DNA of 64,000 bases from Erwinia sp. S63. Its GTDB lineage: Bacteria > Pseudomonadota > Gammaproteobacteria > Enterobacterales > Enterobacteriaceae. A model generated the notes under the pieces. It saw only the letters and a program-made list of their open reading frames with translations. It ran no database searches and was not told the origin of the DNA. The stretch spans positions 1 to 64,000 of the forward strand of contig NZ_JACVUP010000008.1 in NCBI RefSeq assembly GCF_016625195.1, given 5' to 3'. The position numbers and the translations under genes were made by a program. This document shows, piece by piece, positions 9,238-20,084 of the stretch; positions within the stretch are counted from its first letter, which is position 1, and every line of letters begins with the position of its first letter.

Positions 9238-9290
9238 AGCGTAATCCGTCAACGCGATCCGCCTGATTGCGGCTCGCAGCGCAGGCTAGT

Positions 9291-9680
9291 TTACGCTTGA
9301 TACAGCTCCAGCGGCAAACCGTCTGGATCCGGGAAGAAAGTACAGGCTTTACCGGTCAGCGCATCAATGCGGATGGGTTCGCACACCACGCCCTTCTCCG
9401 CTAACGCCGTAATCGACTGCTCTACATCCTCAACACAAAACGCCAGATGTCGCAGACCGCAGGCTTCCGGTCCGCTGACGCGTGGTGGCGGTGAGGGAAA
9501 CGAGAACAGTTCGATGGTGTAAACCCCGTTCAGCCCCAAATCCCCTTTCCACGAATCACGCTCGGCGCGGTAATACTCACCTAATAATTCAAAACCTAGC
9601 ACGTCACAGTAAAACGCCTTACTGCGCTGATAGTCGGTGGCAATAATGGCAATGTGGTGGATCTGTTTTATCTGCAGCAT
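9291..9680 (-). CDS. gloA2: VOC-superfamily metalloenzyme, glyoxalase-like
   Basis: GloA2 (YaeR) belongs to the vicinal-oxygen-chelate superfamily, which includes glyoxalase I; its physiological substrate is not settled. Two beta-alpha-beta-beta-beta modules are recognisable, with likely metal ligands in HHIAIIA (start), ELFSFP, LRHLAF and LPLELY. The 129 residues equal the E. coli length. The start has AGGAG five bases upstream. It lies between ldcC and tilS, as in E. coli. Confidence 0.92.
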   Translation of the reverse strand: MLQIKQIHHIAIIATDYQRSKAFYCDVLGFELLGEYYRAERDSWKGDLGLNGVYTIELFSFPSPPPRVSGPEACGLRHLAFCVEDVEQSITALAEKGVVCEPIRIDALTGKACTFFPDPDGLPLELYQA

Positions 9681-9752
9681 AGCGGCTCCTATAGAATCAG
9701 CCGCTAAGCCTACGTGCTCGGTGCGGCGCTGAACAGCGGCAATTATCCGAAG

Positions 9753-11903
9753 TTAACGACTGTTTTCCTCGCGCAGCACGCGCACCAGATAGCGACCATC
9801 ATCGGTGAGCGTTGCGCCATGGATATCAGTTTCAAATCCAGGATAGTGCCGTCCAATCGTGCAGAGCATCAGCAGAAAATCGAGCACCGCACGGCTCTGT
9901 TCGGTGATCATCTCACCAGGCATCACCAGCGGCACACCCGGCGGATAAGGCAAAATCATGTTAGCGGAGACGCGGCCCACTAACTCACGGATATCGACCG
10001 TTTCAACCTGCCCCTGCACCTGACGCTGGAAAGCCTGATGCGGCGTCATTTTTGATTCCGGCAATACATCGAAAGCCTTGAGCATCAGGCGCGGTAAATC
10101 ATGTTGTCGGATCAGATTATGAATGCCCTGCGCCAGCGTCTGGATGCGCATGTTGCGATAGAAGTCAGGATCCTCGGCATAGAGATCCGGCAACATGTTT
10201 TTCACTCGCAGATTGAGATCGTAGGCGCGCTTAAATTCGGTCAGTCCGCGCAGTACGCTCATCGCTTTAGTTTTATCGATACCGATACTAAATAGGAATA
10301 GCAAGTTGTACGGCCCGGTTTTCTCCACCACCACACCGCGCTGATCGAGGAACTTCGCCACCAGCGCCGCCGGAATACCTTCATCCGCCATTTTGCCCAA
10401 TTCACTCATTCCAGGCGTCAGGATGGTGACTTTGATCGGATCGAGGTACATGTGGTCACGATCCGCATGGGTGAAACCATGCCAGTCCTCTTCGCCAGGC
10501 TGGATCGGCCAGCATTCGGCTTCATCCACCTGTTCGGGCTGCCAGATATCAAAGAACCAGCCATCACACTCTTCACGCAGTCGCTGAATCTCACGACGGA
10601 AATGCAGAGCACGCTCGACTGAGCGGTTGATCAACCGTTTCCCCGGATTACCGCGCAGCATCGCCGCCGCCGTTTCAATCGACGAGACAATCGCATAACT
10701 CGGCGATGTGGTGGTGTGCATCATGTAGGCTTCATTAAAGGTGTCGTGATCGTAATCACCTTTGATGTGAATCAGCGAGGCCTGCGAAAACGCCGCCAGC
10801 AATTTGTGCGTCGACTGCGTTTCATAAATCACTTTGCCGGAAATACGCTCCCCGCTCATACCACTTTTGCCGCTGTAGATAGGATGGAAGTTGGTATACG
10901 GCACCCAGGCCGAATCGAAATGAATCGACGGTACGTCCAGCGTCTCTTTGATGTACTGCGTGTTATACAGCAGGCCATCGTAAGTGGAGTTGGTGATGAC
11001 GGCATGCACCGGCCAACTGGCGCGTGGTGTCTGATTAACTTTCTGCTGAATGCTGTCGCGCGTGAACTCCCGCTGCGGGATCCCCCCCAAAATGCCCAGC
11101 GCATTACGCGTCGGCTTGAGCCAAATCGGGATGATGTCGCTCATCATCAGCAGATGGGTGAGTGATTTGTGGCAGTTACGATCGATCAATACCGTGCTAC
11201 CTGCCGGCGCAGCATACATCCCAACAATTTTGTTCGAGGTTGAGGTGCCGTTGGTCACCATATAGCTTTGCTCAGCGCCAAAGGTGCGCGCGACGTACTC
11301 TTCTGCTTCGAGATGCGGGCCGGTGTGATCGAGCAGCGAACCGAGTTCGGTTACGGAGATGGAGACATCCGCCTTGAGCGTGTTCGCACCGAAAAAATCA
11401 TAGAACAGGCTGCCCACCGGGCTTTTCTGGAATGCGGTGCCGCCCATATGGCCTGGCGTGCAGAAGGTGTATTTGCCTTCTTTCACATAGGTGAACAGCG
11501 CCTTGGTGAGTGGCGGCATGATTTTGTCGATGTACTCATCGGTGTACTGGCGGATGTGCAATGCGATGTCGTCAGCCGCGTTGAGCGCATATTCGAAAAA
11601 TTGCAGCGCCATGCGCATTTCGTTAATGCTGACATCCATCTGCGAATGAGTGTTGATAAAGGCATACAGCGGCAGATATTCGTTGAGCTGATTGATGTCG
11701 CTGCACAGCGCAAGGCTGTAATCGTCCCAGTCAAAAACCACGCCGCAAATACGCGGGTTGTGTTCAATCAGTTTCAGCAGGTCGCTGGCATTGTTGGGAT
11801 AGACGGTCTGGAAGCCTTGCAACTTGAGGGCTGCGTCCAGTTCACGAATCGGTTCATCTTTGTAGAACGCGCCGTGCGGTCCCATGATCGCGATAATATT
11901 CAA
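9753..11903 (-). CDS. ldcC: Lysine decarboxylase, constitutive type
   Basis: PLP-dependent decarboxylase that turns lysine into cadaverine. It has the N-terminal wing domain, the core containing TPGHMGGTA, and the PLP-binding lysine in STHKLL (about residue 367), giving a typical decamer-forming enzyme of 716 residues. Being next to accA, with no cadB partner, points to LdcC and not the acid-induced CadA. Translation starts at TTG, with a strong AGGAGG seven bases upstream; the N-terminus MNIIAIMGPHG agrees with the family. Confidence 0.95.
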   Translation of the reverse strand: MNIIAIMGPHGAFYKDEPIRELDAALKLQGFQTVYPNNASDLLKLIEHNPRICGVVFDWDDYSLALCSDINQLNEYLPLYAFINTHSQMDVSINEMRMALQFFEYALNAADDIALHIRQYTDEYIDKIMPPLTKALFTYVKEGKYTFCTPGHMGGTAFQKSPVGSLFYDFFGANTLKADVSISVTELGSLLDHTGPHLEAEEYVARTFGAEQSYMVTNGTSTSNKIVGMYAAPAGSTVLIDRNCHKSLTHLLMMSDIIPIWLKPTRNALGILGGIPQREFTRDSIQQKVNQTPRASWPVHAVITNSTYDGLLYNTQYIKETLDVPSIHFDSAWVPYTNFHPIYSGKSGMSGERISGKVIYETQSTHKLLAAFSQASLIHIKGDYDHDTFNEAYMMHTTTSPSYAIVSSIETAAAMLRGNPGKRLINRSVERALHFRREIQRLREECDGWFFDIWQPEQVDEAECWPIQPGEEDWHGFTHADRDHMYLDPIKVTILTPGMSELGKMADEGIPAALVAKFLDQRGVVVEKTGPYNLLFLFSIGIDKTKAMSVLRGLTEFKRAYDLNLRVKNMLPDLYAEDPDFYRNMRIQTLAQGIHNLIRQHDLPRLMLKAFDVLPESKMTPHQAFQRQVQGQVETVDIRELVGRVSANMILPYPPGVPLVMPGEMITEQSRAVLDFLLMLCTIGRHYPGFETDIHGATLTDDGRYLVRVLREENSR

Positions 11904-12052
11904 TGCTCACCTCCTGTGGTGTTATGGCACTGAATAAGGATAGCGAAAAGTGAGAGGTGAATGTTCTGGAATGCAGTGTTGTCGATAGTCGATGTATGGT
12001 TGGGATAAGAAAGGCGGTTGTTTAGGGGGAATGGCTGAGAGTTGGGAGCAAA

Positions 12053-12158
12053 GGCCAGATAAGGCCAGCCCGATCGCAAAGGAACAACGCATCCATGCAG
12101 ATCGGCCGGGCCGTCCATGGCCCGAACGCTTTGCTCTTCGGGCTGGCCTTCTCTGGCC
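12053..12158. repeat. Large imperfect inverted repeat between accA and ldcC
   Basis: The arm at 12053-12081 is mirrored by 12129-12158 with only a few mismatches. The best paired part is AGGCCAGCCCG against CGGGCTGGCCT. Nested inside is a second hairpin, CGGGCC/GGCCCG (12107-12112 and 12119-12124). Together they could fold into a long RNA hairpin or cruciform. It has no T-run on either side. The 435 bases between the ldcC start and the accA terminator hold this element, the direct repeats at 12174-12309 and no credible gene. Confidence 0.8.
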
Positions 12159-12173
12159 GGTTAGAAGGTCATG

Positions 12174-12309
12174 GCTGCCCAATTCATCGTCGTCTGTTTG
12201 ACCCCACTCAATATTAAGGTGAGTTCATGATTGAATGGGCATCTTGCTCTATAAACAAGCCTTTTCTGTCGGATTAAATTGTCTTTGCTACCCAATTCAT
12301 AGCAGTCTG
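12174..12309. repeat. Pair of 23-base direct repeats
   Basis: GCTGCCCAATTCAT...GTCTG at 12174-12196 recurs as GCTACCCAATTCAT...GTCTG at 12287-12309 with 4 of 23 bases different. Between them is a 10-base inverted repeat, CCCACTCAAT (12203-12212) against ATTGAATGGG (12230-12239). Function unknown; it may be a remnant of a duplication or of a small mobile element. Confidence 0.6.
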
Positions 12310-12338
12310 AACGATCTCGCTCGGTAATCAGCGGGCAT

Positions 12339-12364
12339 AAAAAAAGCGGACCGGAGTCCGCTTT
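12339..12364 (-). terminator. Rho-independent terminator after accA
   Basis: On the minus strand a nine-base-pair stem AAAGCGGAC/GTCCGCTTT with a four-base loop is followed by a run of seven T. It lies about 20 bases past the accA stop and separates accA from ldcC. Confidence 0.92.
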
Positions 12365-12383
12365 TCTTCATGAGCAAGCCAGC

Positions 12384-13343
12384 TTACGCGTAGCCGTAGC
12401 TCATCAGACGCTGATAGCGACGGTTGAGCAGCTCTTCAGTGCTCAGCACGTCGAGATCGGCCAGATCCGCCAGCAGTTGCTTCTTCAGGCTTGCTGCGAT
12501 ATCCAGCGGATGACGATGCGCGCCGCCCAATGGTTCTGGGATGATTGAGTCGATCAGCTTCAGCTCTTTCAGACGATCGGCGGTGATGCCCATCGCTTCT
12601 GCAGCAAGTGGTGCTTTATCGGCGCTCTTCCACAGGATTGACGCACAGCCTTCCGGTGAAATCACCGAATAGGTGCTGTACTGCAGCATGTTCACTTTGT
12701 CGCCCACACCAATCGCCAGCGCACCACCGGAACCGCCTTCGCCAATCACGGTGCAGATCACCGGAATTTTAAGGCCAGACATTTCACGCAGGTTGCGTGC
12801 GATCGCTTCAGATTGACCACGCTCTTCTGCACCCACACCAGGATAAGCACCTGGGGTGTCGATGAAGGTGATCAATGGCATCTTGAAGCGTTCAGCCATT
12901 TCCATCAGTCGCAGCGCTTTACGGTAGCCTTCTGGTGCTGGCATACCGAAGTTACGACGGATTTTCTCTTTGGTTTCACGACCTTTCTGATGGCCAATCA
13001 CCATCACCGGACGACCATCAAGACGGGCAATACCGCCGACAATCGCTTTGTCATCGGCATAAGCACGGTCGCCAGCCAACTCATCGAAATCATCAAACGC
13101 GTTGCGGACATAGTCCAGCGTATAAGGGCGCAGCGGGTGACGCGCGAGTTGCGCAACCTGCCATGCACCTAAATCGGAGAAGATTTTACGGGTCAGTTCT
13201 ACGCTTTTTTCGCGCAGACGCTGCACTTCTTCATCCAGATTAATATCGTGTTTCTCATCCGAACGGCCAATTGACTTCAGCGAGTCGATTTTCGCTTCCA
13301 GTTCTGCGATTGGCTGTTCAAAATCCAGGTAATTAAGACTCAT
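12384..13343 (-). CDS. accA: Acetyl-CoA carboxylase carboxyltransferase, alpha subunit
   Basis: AccA with AccD transfers carboxyl from carboxybiotin to acetyl-CoA, making malonyl-CoA for fatty acid synthesis. The 319 residues contain the crotonase-like core with conserved [25 protein letters not shown] and [11 protein letters not shown] stretches that build the acyl-CoA and oxyanion sites. It starts 12 bases after dnaE ends and closes the long leftward block. The start has AGGAAC upstream. Confidence 0.98.
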   Translation of the reverse strand: MSLNYLDFEQPIAELEAKIDSLKSIGRSDEKHDINLDEEVQRLREKSVELTRKIFSDLGAWQVAQLARHPLRPYTLDYVRNAFDDFDELAGDRAYADDKAIVGGIARLDGRPVMVIGHQKGRETKEKIRRNFGMPAPEGYRKALRLMEMAERFKMPLITFIDTPGAYPGVGAEERGQSEAIARNLREMSGLKIPVICTVIGEGGSGGALAIGVGDKVNMLQYSTYSVISPEGCASILWKSADKAPLAAEAMGITADRLKELKLIDSIIPEPLGGAHRHPLDIAASLKKQLLADLADLDVLSTEELLNRRYQRLMSYGYA

Positions 13344-13355
13344 AATGTTCCTGTT

Positions 13356-16300
13356 TTAGTCAAACTCCAGTTCCACCTGCTCCGATCCTACTAACGACCG
13401 CAAATCGTTGAGTAAACGATCGCTGGGCGAAATACGCCACGCTGCACCAAAGCGCAGCTTCGCCCGCGCATCTGCTCTCTGATAATAGAGATGCACCGGA
13501 ATGGTCCCGGAGCGATGAGGCTCCAGAGACTGGCGGAGACGGTTTAAAAGCTGGTCATCAATTTGCCTGTCCGTCAGCGAGATAGCAAGTCCGCGCGCGT
13601 ATTTTTCCCGCGCTTCGTCGATGTCCATCACTTCTCGAGCGGTCATTTTAAGGCCACCGCTAAAGTCATCAAAGCTGACCTGTCCACTGACGATCAGGAT
13701 ACGGTCTTTCTCCAGCAGCTGCTGGTATTTATCTAACGCATCGGTAAATAACATCACTTCCAGACGACCGGAGCGATCGTCGAGAGTACAAATACCAATT
13801 CGGTTGCCGCGTTTCGTGACCATCACGCGGGCGGCAATCACCAGCCCCGCCGCGACGGTTACTTTACCACGATCCGTCGGATGCATGTCCTTCAGGCGCA
13901 TGCCGCCAACGTAGCGATCGATTTCTTTCAAATACTGATTTATGGGGTGACCAGTGAGGTACAAGCCCAGCGTCTCACGCTCACCGTCCAGCTGAATCTG
14001 TTCCGGCCATGGCGTGACGTTGGTGTAAGACTTCTCAACCTGTTCTGGCTCTTCGGCCAGCACACCAAACATATCGGCTTGTCCGGTTGCTTCTGCTTTT
14101 GCGTGCTGATCTGCGGCTTTTAATGCATCGCTGAGCGCGCTCATCAGGGCTGCACGATGCGGACCAAGGCGATCAAACGCCCCCGACATGATCAGCTTTT
14201 CCATCACACGGCGGTTAATCTTTTTCGTATCGGTGCGCGCGCAGAGATCAAACAGCTCCCGGAAGTAGCCGCCTTCGTTTCGCGCTTCGATGATGGCTTC
14301 AATCGGTCCTTCACCTACGCCTTTAATCGCGCCGATGCCGTAAACGATTTCACCTTCTTCATTCACGTGGAACGGATAGAGCCCAGAGTTGATATCGGGC
14401 GGCAGCACTTTCAGGCCCATGCGCCAGCACTCATCCACCAGGCCAACGACCTTCTCGGTGTTGTCCATATCGGCGGTCATTACCGCGGCCATAAACTCGG
14501 CTGGATAGTGCGCCTTCAGCCAAAGCGTTTGGTATGACACCAGGGCATAAGCTGCGGAGTGCGACTTGTTAAAGCCATAACCGGCAAACTTCTCTACCAG
14601 ATCGAAGATCTTCATCGAGAGTTCGCCGTTAACGCCCATGCTCTCCGCACCGTCCTGGAATACAGAACGCTGTTTGGCCATCTCTTCGGGTTTCTTTTTA
14701 CCCATTGCACGACGCAGCATATCCGCGCCGCCAAGGGTGTAACCGGACAGCACCTGGGCAATCTGCATCACCTGTTCCTGATACAAGATGATGCCATAGG
14801 TCGGTTCCAGCACCGGCTTCAGGGTTTCGTGCTGCCACTGAATGTCCGGATAGGAAATCTCTTCACGGCCGTGCTTACGGTCAATAAAGTTGTCTACCAT
14901 GCCTGATTGCAGCGGTCCCGGACGGAACAGTGCCACCAGTGCGATCATATCTTCGAAGCAGTCCGGCTTCAGACGTTTGATCAGATCTTTCATGCCGCGC
15001 GATTCAAGCTGGAATACCGCTGTGGTTTCCGAACGCTGCAGCATGTCGAAGCTTTTTTTGTCATCCAGCGGGATGGCGGCGATATCAATCGGCTCCAGCC
15101 CTTCTTTGGCACGGCGCGGGTTAATCATCTTCAGCGCCCAGTCAATGATGGTGAGCGTGCGCAACCCAAGGAAGTCAAACTTCACCAGGCCGGCGTATTC
15201 CACATCATTCTTATCAAACTGAGTGACCGGGAACTGGCCGTTTTCATCACAATAGAGCGGTGCGAAATCGGTAATTTTGGTCGGCGCGATAACGACACCA
15301 CCGGCGTGTTTACCGGCGTTACGTGTGACACCTTCCAGCTTACGCGCCATATCAATCAGCGCTTTGACCTCTTCATCGGCGTCGTAGATTTCCGGCAGCT
15401 GCGGTTCCGCTTCAAAGGCTTTTTCCAGCGTCATACCCGGATCAGGCGGGATCAACTTGGAGATGCGATCTACAAAGCCATACGGATGACCGAGCACGCG
15501 GCCCACGTCGCGGATAACCGCTTTCGCCGCCATGGTACCGAAGGTGATGATCTGCGAAACCGCTTCACGCCCATACATTTCAGCGACGTGATCGATAACC
15601 TGATCGCGCTTCTCCATGCAGAAATCGACGTCGAAGTCGGGCATGGAGACACGTTCCGGGTTAAGGAAACGTTCGAACAGCAGGTCAAACTCCAGTGGAT
15701 CGAGATCGGTGATCTTCAGCGCATAAGCCACTAATGAACCCGCGCCCGAACCACGGCCCGGCCCAACCGGGATACCGTTATCCTTCGACCACTGGATAAA
15801 CTCCATCACGATCAGGAAGTAGCCGGGGAAGCCCATCTGGTTGATAACATTAAGTTCGATTTCCAGACGTTCGTCATACTCGGGGCGCTTTTCGGCGCGC
15901 ACCGCATCATCCGGGAACAAAAATTCCAGACGCTCTTCCAGCCCTTCACGAGATTTCATGACGAGGAAATCTTCAGTCGTCATTTCCCCGGTGGGGAACT
16001 GCGGCAGGAAGTACTCACCAAGGCGAACTGTCACGTTACAACGCTTAGCAATCTCTACGCTGTTTTCCAGCGCTTCCGGGATGTCCGAGAACAGCTCGCA
16101 CATCTCCTCTTCGCTGCGCATATATTGCTGAGGACTGTAATGACGTGGGCGTTTAGGATCGTCCAGCGTGAAGCCATCATGAATCGCCACACGAATTTCA
16201 TGGGCGTCAAAATCTTCTTCGTTGAGGAAACAAACTTCGTTGGTCGCCACTACCGGCACACCTTCGGCAATCGCTAGCTCAACGGCGGCGTGCAGATAAG

Positions 16301-16838
16301 CCTCTTCATCGGCACGGCCGGTACGCGTCAGCTCAAGATAATAACGATTGGGGAAGTGTTCCTGATAGAAACTAAGACACTGAGAGACCAGCGCACTGTT
16401 ACCGCGCAGCAAGCTGCGACCAACATCACCTTTGCGTCCACCAGAGAGCAGAATGATGCCTTCACCTAACTCGACCAGCCAGTCACGGTCAATAATCGGC
16501 CCGGCAATGCCATATCCACGCTGATACGCTCGTGAAATCAACAATGTAAGGTTCTGATAACCGGTGTTGTTGGCGGCCAGAACCGTGAGTTGCGTCAGCT
16601 CATCGCCCATCAGGTCGCTGGCGACGTGGAAGTCAGCACCGATAATTGGCTTAACACCGGCATCGTGCGCGCTACCGTAAAAACGCACCAACCCGCAAAG
16701 GTTGATGTAATCGGTGATCGCGATGGCCGGCATGCCCAGCGCAGCCGCCTTCTTGACCAATGGCTTGGTTTTCGCCAGGCCATCCACCATCGAATAGTCG
16801 CTGTGTACGCGCAGATGTATAAAACGAGGTTCAGCCAT
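13356..16838 (-). CDS. dnaE: DNA polymerase III alpha subunit
   Basis: Catalytic subunit of the replicative polymerase. It has the N-terminal PHP domain ([13 protein letters not shown]), the C-family palm with the catalytic aspartates in PDFDVDFC (about residues 400-405), the fingers and helix-hairpin-helix regions, and a C-terminal OB fold and tau-binding tail. At 1160 residues it is exactly the family length. Its position between rnhB and accA is the E. coli arrangement. Confidence 0.99.
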   Translation of the reverse strand: MAEPRFIHLRVHSDYSMVDGLAKTKPLVKKAAALGMPAIAITDYINLCGLVRFYGSAHDAGVKPIIGADFHVASDLMGDELTQLTVLAANNTGYQNLTLLISRAYQRGYGIAGPIIDRDWLVELGEGIILLSGGRKGDVGRSLLRGNSALVSQCLSFYQEHFPNRYYLELTRTGRADEEAYLHAAVELAIAEGVPVVATNEVCFLNEEDFDAHEIRVAIHDGFTLDDPKRPRHYSPQQYMRSEEEMCELFSDIPEALENSVEIAKRCNVTVRLGEYFLPQFPTGEMTTEDFLVMKSREGLEERLEFLFPDDAVRAEKRPEYDERLEIELNVINQMGFPGYFLIVMEFIQWSKDNGIPVGPGRGSGAGSLVAYALKITDLDPLEFDLLFERFLNPERVSMPDFDVDFCMEKRDQVIDHVAEMYGREAVSQIITFGTMAAKAVIRDVGRVLGHPYGFVDRISKLIPPDPGMTLEKAFEAEPQLPEIYDADEEVKALIDMARKLEGVTRNAGKHAGGVVIAPTKITDFAPLYCDENGQFPVTQFDKNDVEYAGLVKFDFLGLRTLTIIDWALKMINPRRAKEGLEPIDIAAIPLDDKKSFDMLQRSETTAVFQLESRGMKDLIKRLKPDCFEDMIALVALFRPGPLQSGMVDNFIDRKHGREEISYPDIQWQHETLKPVLEPTYGIILYQEQVMQIAQVLSGYTLGGADMLRRAMGKKKPEEMAKQRSVFQDGAESMGVNGELSMKIFDLVEKFAGYGFNKSHSAAYALVSYQTLWLKAHYPAEFMAAVMTADMDNTEKVVGLVDECWRMGLKVLPPDINSGLYPFHVNEEGEIVYGIGAIKGVGEGPIEAIIEARNEGGYFRELFDLCARTDTKKINRRVMEKLIMSGAFDRLGPHRAALMSALSDALKAADQHAKAEATGQADMFGVLAEEPEQVEKSYTNVTPWPEQIQLDGERETLGLYLTGHPINQYLKEIDRYVGGMRLKDMHPTDRGKVTVAAGLVIAARVMVTKRGNRIGICTLDDRSGRLEVMLFTDALDKYQQLLEKDRILIVSGQVSFDDFSGGLKMTAREVMDIDEAREKYARGLAISLTDRQIDDQLLNRLRQSLEPHRSGTIPVHLYYQRADARAKLRFGAAWRISPSDRLLNDLRSLVGSEQVELEFD

Positions 16839-16869
16839 ATCAGTTTCCGGTTAAAACAGCGTCAGGCTA

Positions 16870-17496
16870 TTAAAGCGTAGTCGGCTGACGCGCGGCCAGC
16901 ACATCAGCATCAATCAGGGCATTACGCACCGGCGCAAAGCTGCGGCGATGATGTGGCGTGGCGCCAAACTGCGTCAGCTTTTCCATATGCAGCGCAGTGG
17001 GATAGCCTTTGTGCTGGGCAAAACCATATTCCGGGAACAGCAGATCCAGTTCGGCCATTTCACGATCGCGCGTGACTTTGGCGATGATCGAGGCCGCGCT
17101 GATCTCTTGCACCAGGCTATCGCCCTTCACCACCGCCTGCGATGGCATCGCTAATGCCGGACAACGGTTGCCATCGATCAATACGAAGTCAGGCGTAACA
17201 GGCAGGCCCGCTACCGCACGCTGCATCGCCAGCATGGTGGCGTGCAGAATGTTGAGCTGATCGATCTCTTCTGGCTCCGCACGGCCCAGACTCCAGACAA
17301 GCGCTTTCTCTTTGATCTCGTCATACAGCGCCAGACGACGCTTTTCCGAGAGTTTCTTCGAGTCGGCCAGGCCTTTAATCGGATTGGCAGGATCGAGAAT
17401 GACAGCTGCGGTGACAACGGCACCGACCAGCGGACCACGCCCCACTTCATCGACACCCGCAATGCATTGCGCGTTAGGGTAGATAAACTCAGCCAT
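16870..17496 (-). CDS. rnhB: Ribonuclease HII
   Basis: RNase HII removes RNA from RNA-DNA hybrids and starts excision of single ribonucleotides from DNA. The active-site [10 protein letters not shown] motif is near residue 16, with further acidic residues in DGN and [13 protein letters not shown]. The start at MAEFIYP gives 208 residues and overlaps the lpxB stop by 8 bases. An upstream in-frame start would add 14 residues without family support. Confidence 0.97.
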   Translation of the reverse strand: MAEFIYPNAQCIAGVDEVGRGPLVGAVVTAAVILDPANPIKGLADSKKLSEKRRLALYDEIKEKALVWSLGRAEPEEIDQLNILHATMLAMQRAVAGLPVTPDFVLIDGNRCPALAMPSQAVVKGDSLVQEISAASIIAKVTRDREMAELDLLFPEYGFAQHKGYPTALHMEKLTQFGATPHHRRSFAPVRNALIDADVLAARQPTTL

Positions 17497-18637
17497 TGGC
17501 GATCTCCAGTACGGCGTCCGCGGCTTGCTCATCAGCATTCCAGCGAATCTGTTGGTGCAATTCGTTGAAGGTGTTCAGCAGCGCATCGCGCTCTGGGCCG
17601 GCATGCAGCAGCGGCTCTAAGGCAGCTGCCAATGCTTCGGGCTGACACTCTTCCTGCAGCAGTTCTTTGACCAACTCTCGGCCCGCCAGCAGATTAGGCA
17701 GTGAAACATAAGGTGTTTTCACCAGACGTTTTGCCAGCCAGAAGGTAAACGGCTTCATGCGGTAACCGACCACCATCGGACACTTCGCCAGCATGCACTC
17801 CAGCGCAGCGGTGCCGGATGCGAGAATGGCCGCATCGCTGGCGATCATCGCCTGACGGCCTTTGCCATCCAGCAAATGCATCGGCAGCTCTGGCGCAACC
17901 TCGGCTTTGATCTGTTCGAACTGTTCCCGACGTTTGGCGTTGACCAGTGGCACGACGATTTCCAGCGTGGGATAACGCTCACGTAACAACTGCGCTGCAC
18001 GCAGGAAATCCGCACTCAGCATTTCCACTTCCGCACCACGGCTTCCCGGTAGTAAGCCGAGACAGATCGCATCGTCTGCGATACCTAACTCACGTCGCGC
18101 CGCAGATTTATCTGGCTGCAGCGGCATGGCATCGGCCATGGTGTGACCGATAAAGCGGCAAGGTACGTTGAATCGATCGTAAAACGCTTTTTCAAACGGC
18201 AGAAACGCCAATACCAAATTGGTGTTGCGGCCAATTTTGAACACGCGCTTTTGCCGCCAGGCCCAAACCGAGGGACTGACGTAATGAATGGTGCGGATGC
18301 CCGCGCGCTTCAGGCTGCCTTCCAGCGTGATGTTAAAGTCTGGCGCATCAATGCCAACAAACACATCCGGCTTGAGTTCAGTGAAGCGCTGCGTTAAATC
18401 CTTGCGAATTTTCAGCAAGCGGCGCAAGCGGCCGAGCACTTCAACAATGCCCATCACCGCCAGCTCCTCCATCTCATACCAGACTTCACAGCCTTCAGCC
18501 TGCATCAGCGGACCGGCAACGCCGACAAAGCGGGCATCAGGATGACGCGCTTTGAGCGCACGGATCAGACCAGCACCAAGAATATCGCCGGAGGTTTCTC
18601 CGGCGACCAGGGCAATCGTTAAGGGACGCACTGACAT
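17489..18637 (-). CDS. lpxB: Lipid-A-disaccharide synthase
   Basis: GT19 glycosyltransferase that joins UDP-2,3-diacylglucosamine and lipid X to make the lipid A disaccharide at the inner-membrane face. Family signatures seen are [10 protein letters not shown] near residue 13, [13 protein letters not shown], and the GSR and ASGTAALE donor-site motifs in the C-terminal half. At 382 residues it is full length. It starts 3 bases after lpxA ends and overlaps rnhB. Confidence 0.98.
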   Translation of the reverse strand: MSVRPLTIALVAGETSGDILGAGLIRALKARHPDARFVGVAGPLMQAEGCEVWYEMEELAVMGIVEVLGRLRRLLKIRKDLTQRFTELKPDVFVGIDAPDFNITLEGSLKRAGIRTIHYVSPSVWAWRQKRVFKIGRNTNLVLAFLPFEKAFYDRFNVPCRFIGHTMADAMPLQPDKSAARRELGIADDAICLGLLPGSRGAEVEMLSADFLRAAQLLRERYPTLEIVVPLVNAKRREQFEQIKAEVAPELPMHLLDGKGRQAMIASDAAILASGTAALECMLAKCPMVVGYRMKPFTFWLAKRLVKTPYVSLPNLLAGRELVKELLQEECQPEALAAALEPLLHAGPERDALLNTFNELHQQIRWNADEQAADAVLEIANG

Positions 18638-18640
18638 GGA

Positions 18641-19429
18641 TTAACGAATCAATCCACGCGTTGAACGGGCAAAGAAGTCATAGAAAGGCTGCACTTCGCT
18701 GTGTTGTTTTGCCAGCTCTTCAATCTCTGGTTTCACTTCATCCAGCGTTTTGCCACTGCGATAAAGCAGCTTGTACGCATTGCGAATGGCGTGCAGTGCT
18801 TCTTTGCTGAAGCCACGACGCTTAAGACCTTCGATGTTAATACCGAAAGGTGTCGCGTGGTTGCCCTGCGCGATAACGTACGGTGGCACATCCTGCGCGA
18901 CGCCTGAACAACCGCCAACCATCACGTGTGCGCCAATGGTGCACCACTGGTGTACTGCCGTCATACCGCCGATGATGGCGAAATCATCCACGGTGACATG
19001 GCCGCCCAGCGTGGCGTTGTTAGCAAAGATGCAACGGTTACCAATCACGCAGTCATGCGCGATGTGCGCATTGACCATCAGCAGGTTATCACTGCCGACT
19101 TTAGTGAGGTTGCCACCCTGCGTGGTGCCACGGTGAATAGTCACACTCTCGCGGATGCGGTTGCGATCGCCGATTTCAACACGGGTCGGCTCACCGGCAT
19201 ATTTCAGGTCCTGGTTCACTTCACCAATCGAAGCAAACTGATAGATCTGATTGTCTTTGCCGATACGCGTGTGGCCGTTCACCACCACGTGCGATTTGAG
19301 CACCGTACCTTCACCAATTTCCACGTTAGCGCCGACAAAGCAGAACGGGCCGATGTGAACATTGGCGCCGATGACGGCACCTTCTTCAATAACGGAACTG
19401 GGATGAATATTGGCGGTTGAATCAATCAC
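18641..19429 (-). CDS. lpxA: UDP-N-acetylglucosamine acyltransferase
   Basis: First enzyme of lipid A synthesis; transfers 3-hydroxymyristate from acyl carrier protein to UDP-GlcNAc. Hexapeptide repeats form a left-handed beta helix over the first 180 residues, with the catalytic histidine in NAHIAHDC (about 125). The C-terminal helices end in [10 protein letters not shown]. It has 262 residues, from a GTG start as in E. coli. It lies 3 bases after fabZ. Confidence 0.98.
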   Translation of the reverse strand: MIDSTANIHPSSVIEEGAVIGANVHIGPFCFVGANVEIGEGTVLKSHVVVNGHTRIGKDNQIYQFASIGEVNQDLKYAGEPTRVEIGDRNRIRESVTIHRGTTQGGNLTKVGSDNLLMVNAHIAHDCVIGNRCIFANNATLGGHVTVDDFAIIGGMTAVHQWCTIGAHVMVGGCSGVAQDVPPYVIAQGNHATPFGINIEGLKRRGFSKEALHAIRNAYKLLYRSGKTLDEVKPEIEELAKQHSEVQPFYDFFARSTRGLIR

Positions 19430-19432
19430 TAA

Positions 19433-19888
19433 TTATGCCTCCCGGCTACGGGCACACATCATGGTCGCTTCACAGACAATCTTGCCGTCTACAGTTGCCA
19501 CGCCTTTGAAGCGCGTCAGACCACGACGAGTTTTCTCGAAGGTCACTTCCATGATCATCTGATCGCCCGGTACCACTGGACGTTTGAAGCGGGCTTCGTC
19601 GATACCGGCGAAGTAGTACAGCTCGCCTGGTTCCAGTTTTCCAACGCTTTTGAACGCCAGAATACCGGTTGCCTGCGCCATTGCTTCCAGAATCAGAACG
19701 CCTGGGAAAATCGGCTTACCAGGGAAGTGTCCCTGGAAAAACGGTTCATTAACAGAAACGTTCTTCACCGCACGCAGATATTTATGCTCTTCAAATTCCA
19801 GCACGCGGTCAACCAGCAAGAACGGATAGCGGTGCGGCAGCAGTTCTAAAATCTCTTCGATTTTCAGAGTATGCGTTTCAGTTGTCAA
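19433..19888 (-). CDS. fabZ: 3-hydroxyacyl-[acyl carrier protein] dehydratase
   Basis: Dehydrates 3-hydroxyacyl-ACP in fatty acid elongation and competes with LpxA/LpxD for 3-hydroxymyristoyl-ACP, which sets the balance of phospholipid and lipid A. The hot-dog-fold active site is in [20 protein letters not shown] (catalytic His and Glu). The start is TTG with AGGAAGA upstream, as in E. coli; 151 residues. Confidence 0.98.
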   Translation of the reverse strand: MTTETHTLKIEEILELLPHRYPFLLVDRVLEFEEHKYLRAVKNVSVNEPFFQGHFPGKPIFPGVLILEAMAQATGILAFKSVGKLEPGELYYFAGIDEARFKRPVVPGDQMIMEVTFEKTRRGLTRFKGVATVDGKIVCEATMMCARSREA

Positions 19889-19930
19889 AATACTCTTCCT
19901 GTCCTAAAAAATCTGATGGCAATAATAACA

Positions 19931-19966
19931 CGGCCTGCACAGATCAAAATGATCCTCCGCAGGCCG
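19931..19966. repeat. Hairpin in the lpxD-fabZ gap
   Basis: CGGCCTGC (19931-19938) pairs with GCAGGCCG (19959-19966), and ATCA/TGAT inside the loop can extend the structure. The gap between lpxD and fabZ is about 196 bases. The hairpin lacks a good T-run, so it may be an attenuator, an mRNA-stability element or nothing functional. Confidence 0.45.
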
Positions 19967-20084
19967 CAAATCAGTTCGGTGGCGTAACGCTTTCCTGAGA
20001 GACCTTCTCACACGCATTCGGGGTAAGCCGAAGTCGCAAGAAGGCACGCTGCTTTATTATGAAAGCGGGTCGCGAGCGATGCGT

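Noticed and set aside
11268-11933. Open frame of 221 codons on the plus strand overlapping ldcC
   Set aside because: Shadow of ldcC; no domain and not conserved in composition.
11992-12201. Possible 69-codon gene in the accA-ldcC gap
   Set aside because: It runs through the large inverted repeat, lacks a ribosome binding site and has no recognisable protein features.
14907-15734. Open frame of 275 codons on the plus strand inside dnaE
   Set aside because: It is antisense to the highly conserved polymerase core, has no recognisable domain, and arises from codon bias on the opposite strand.
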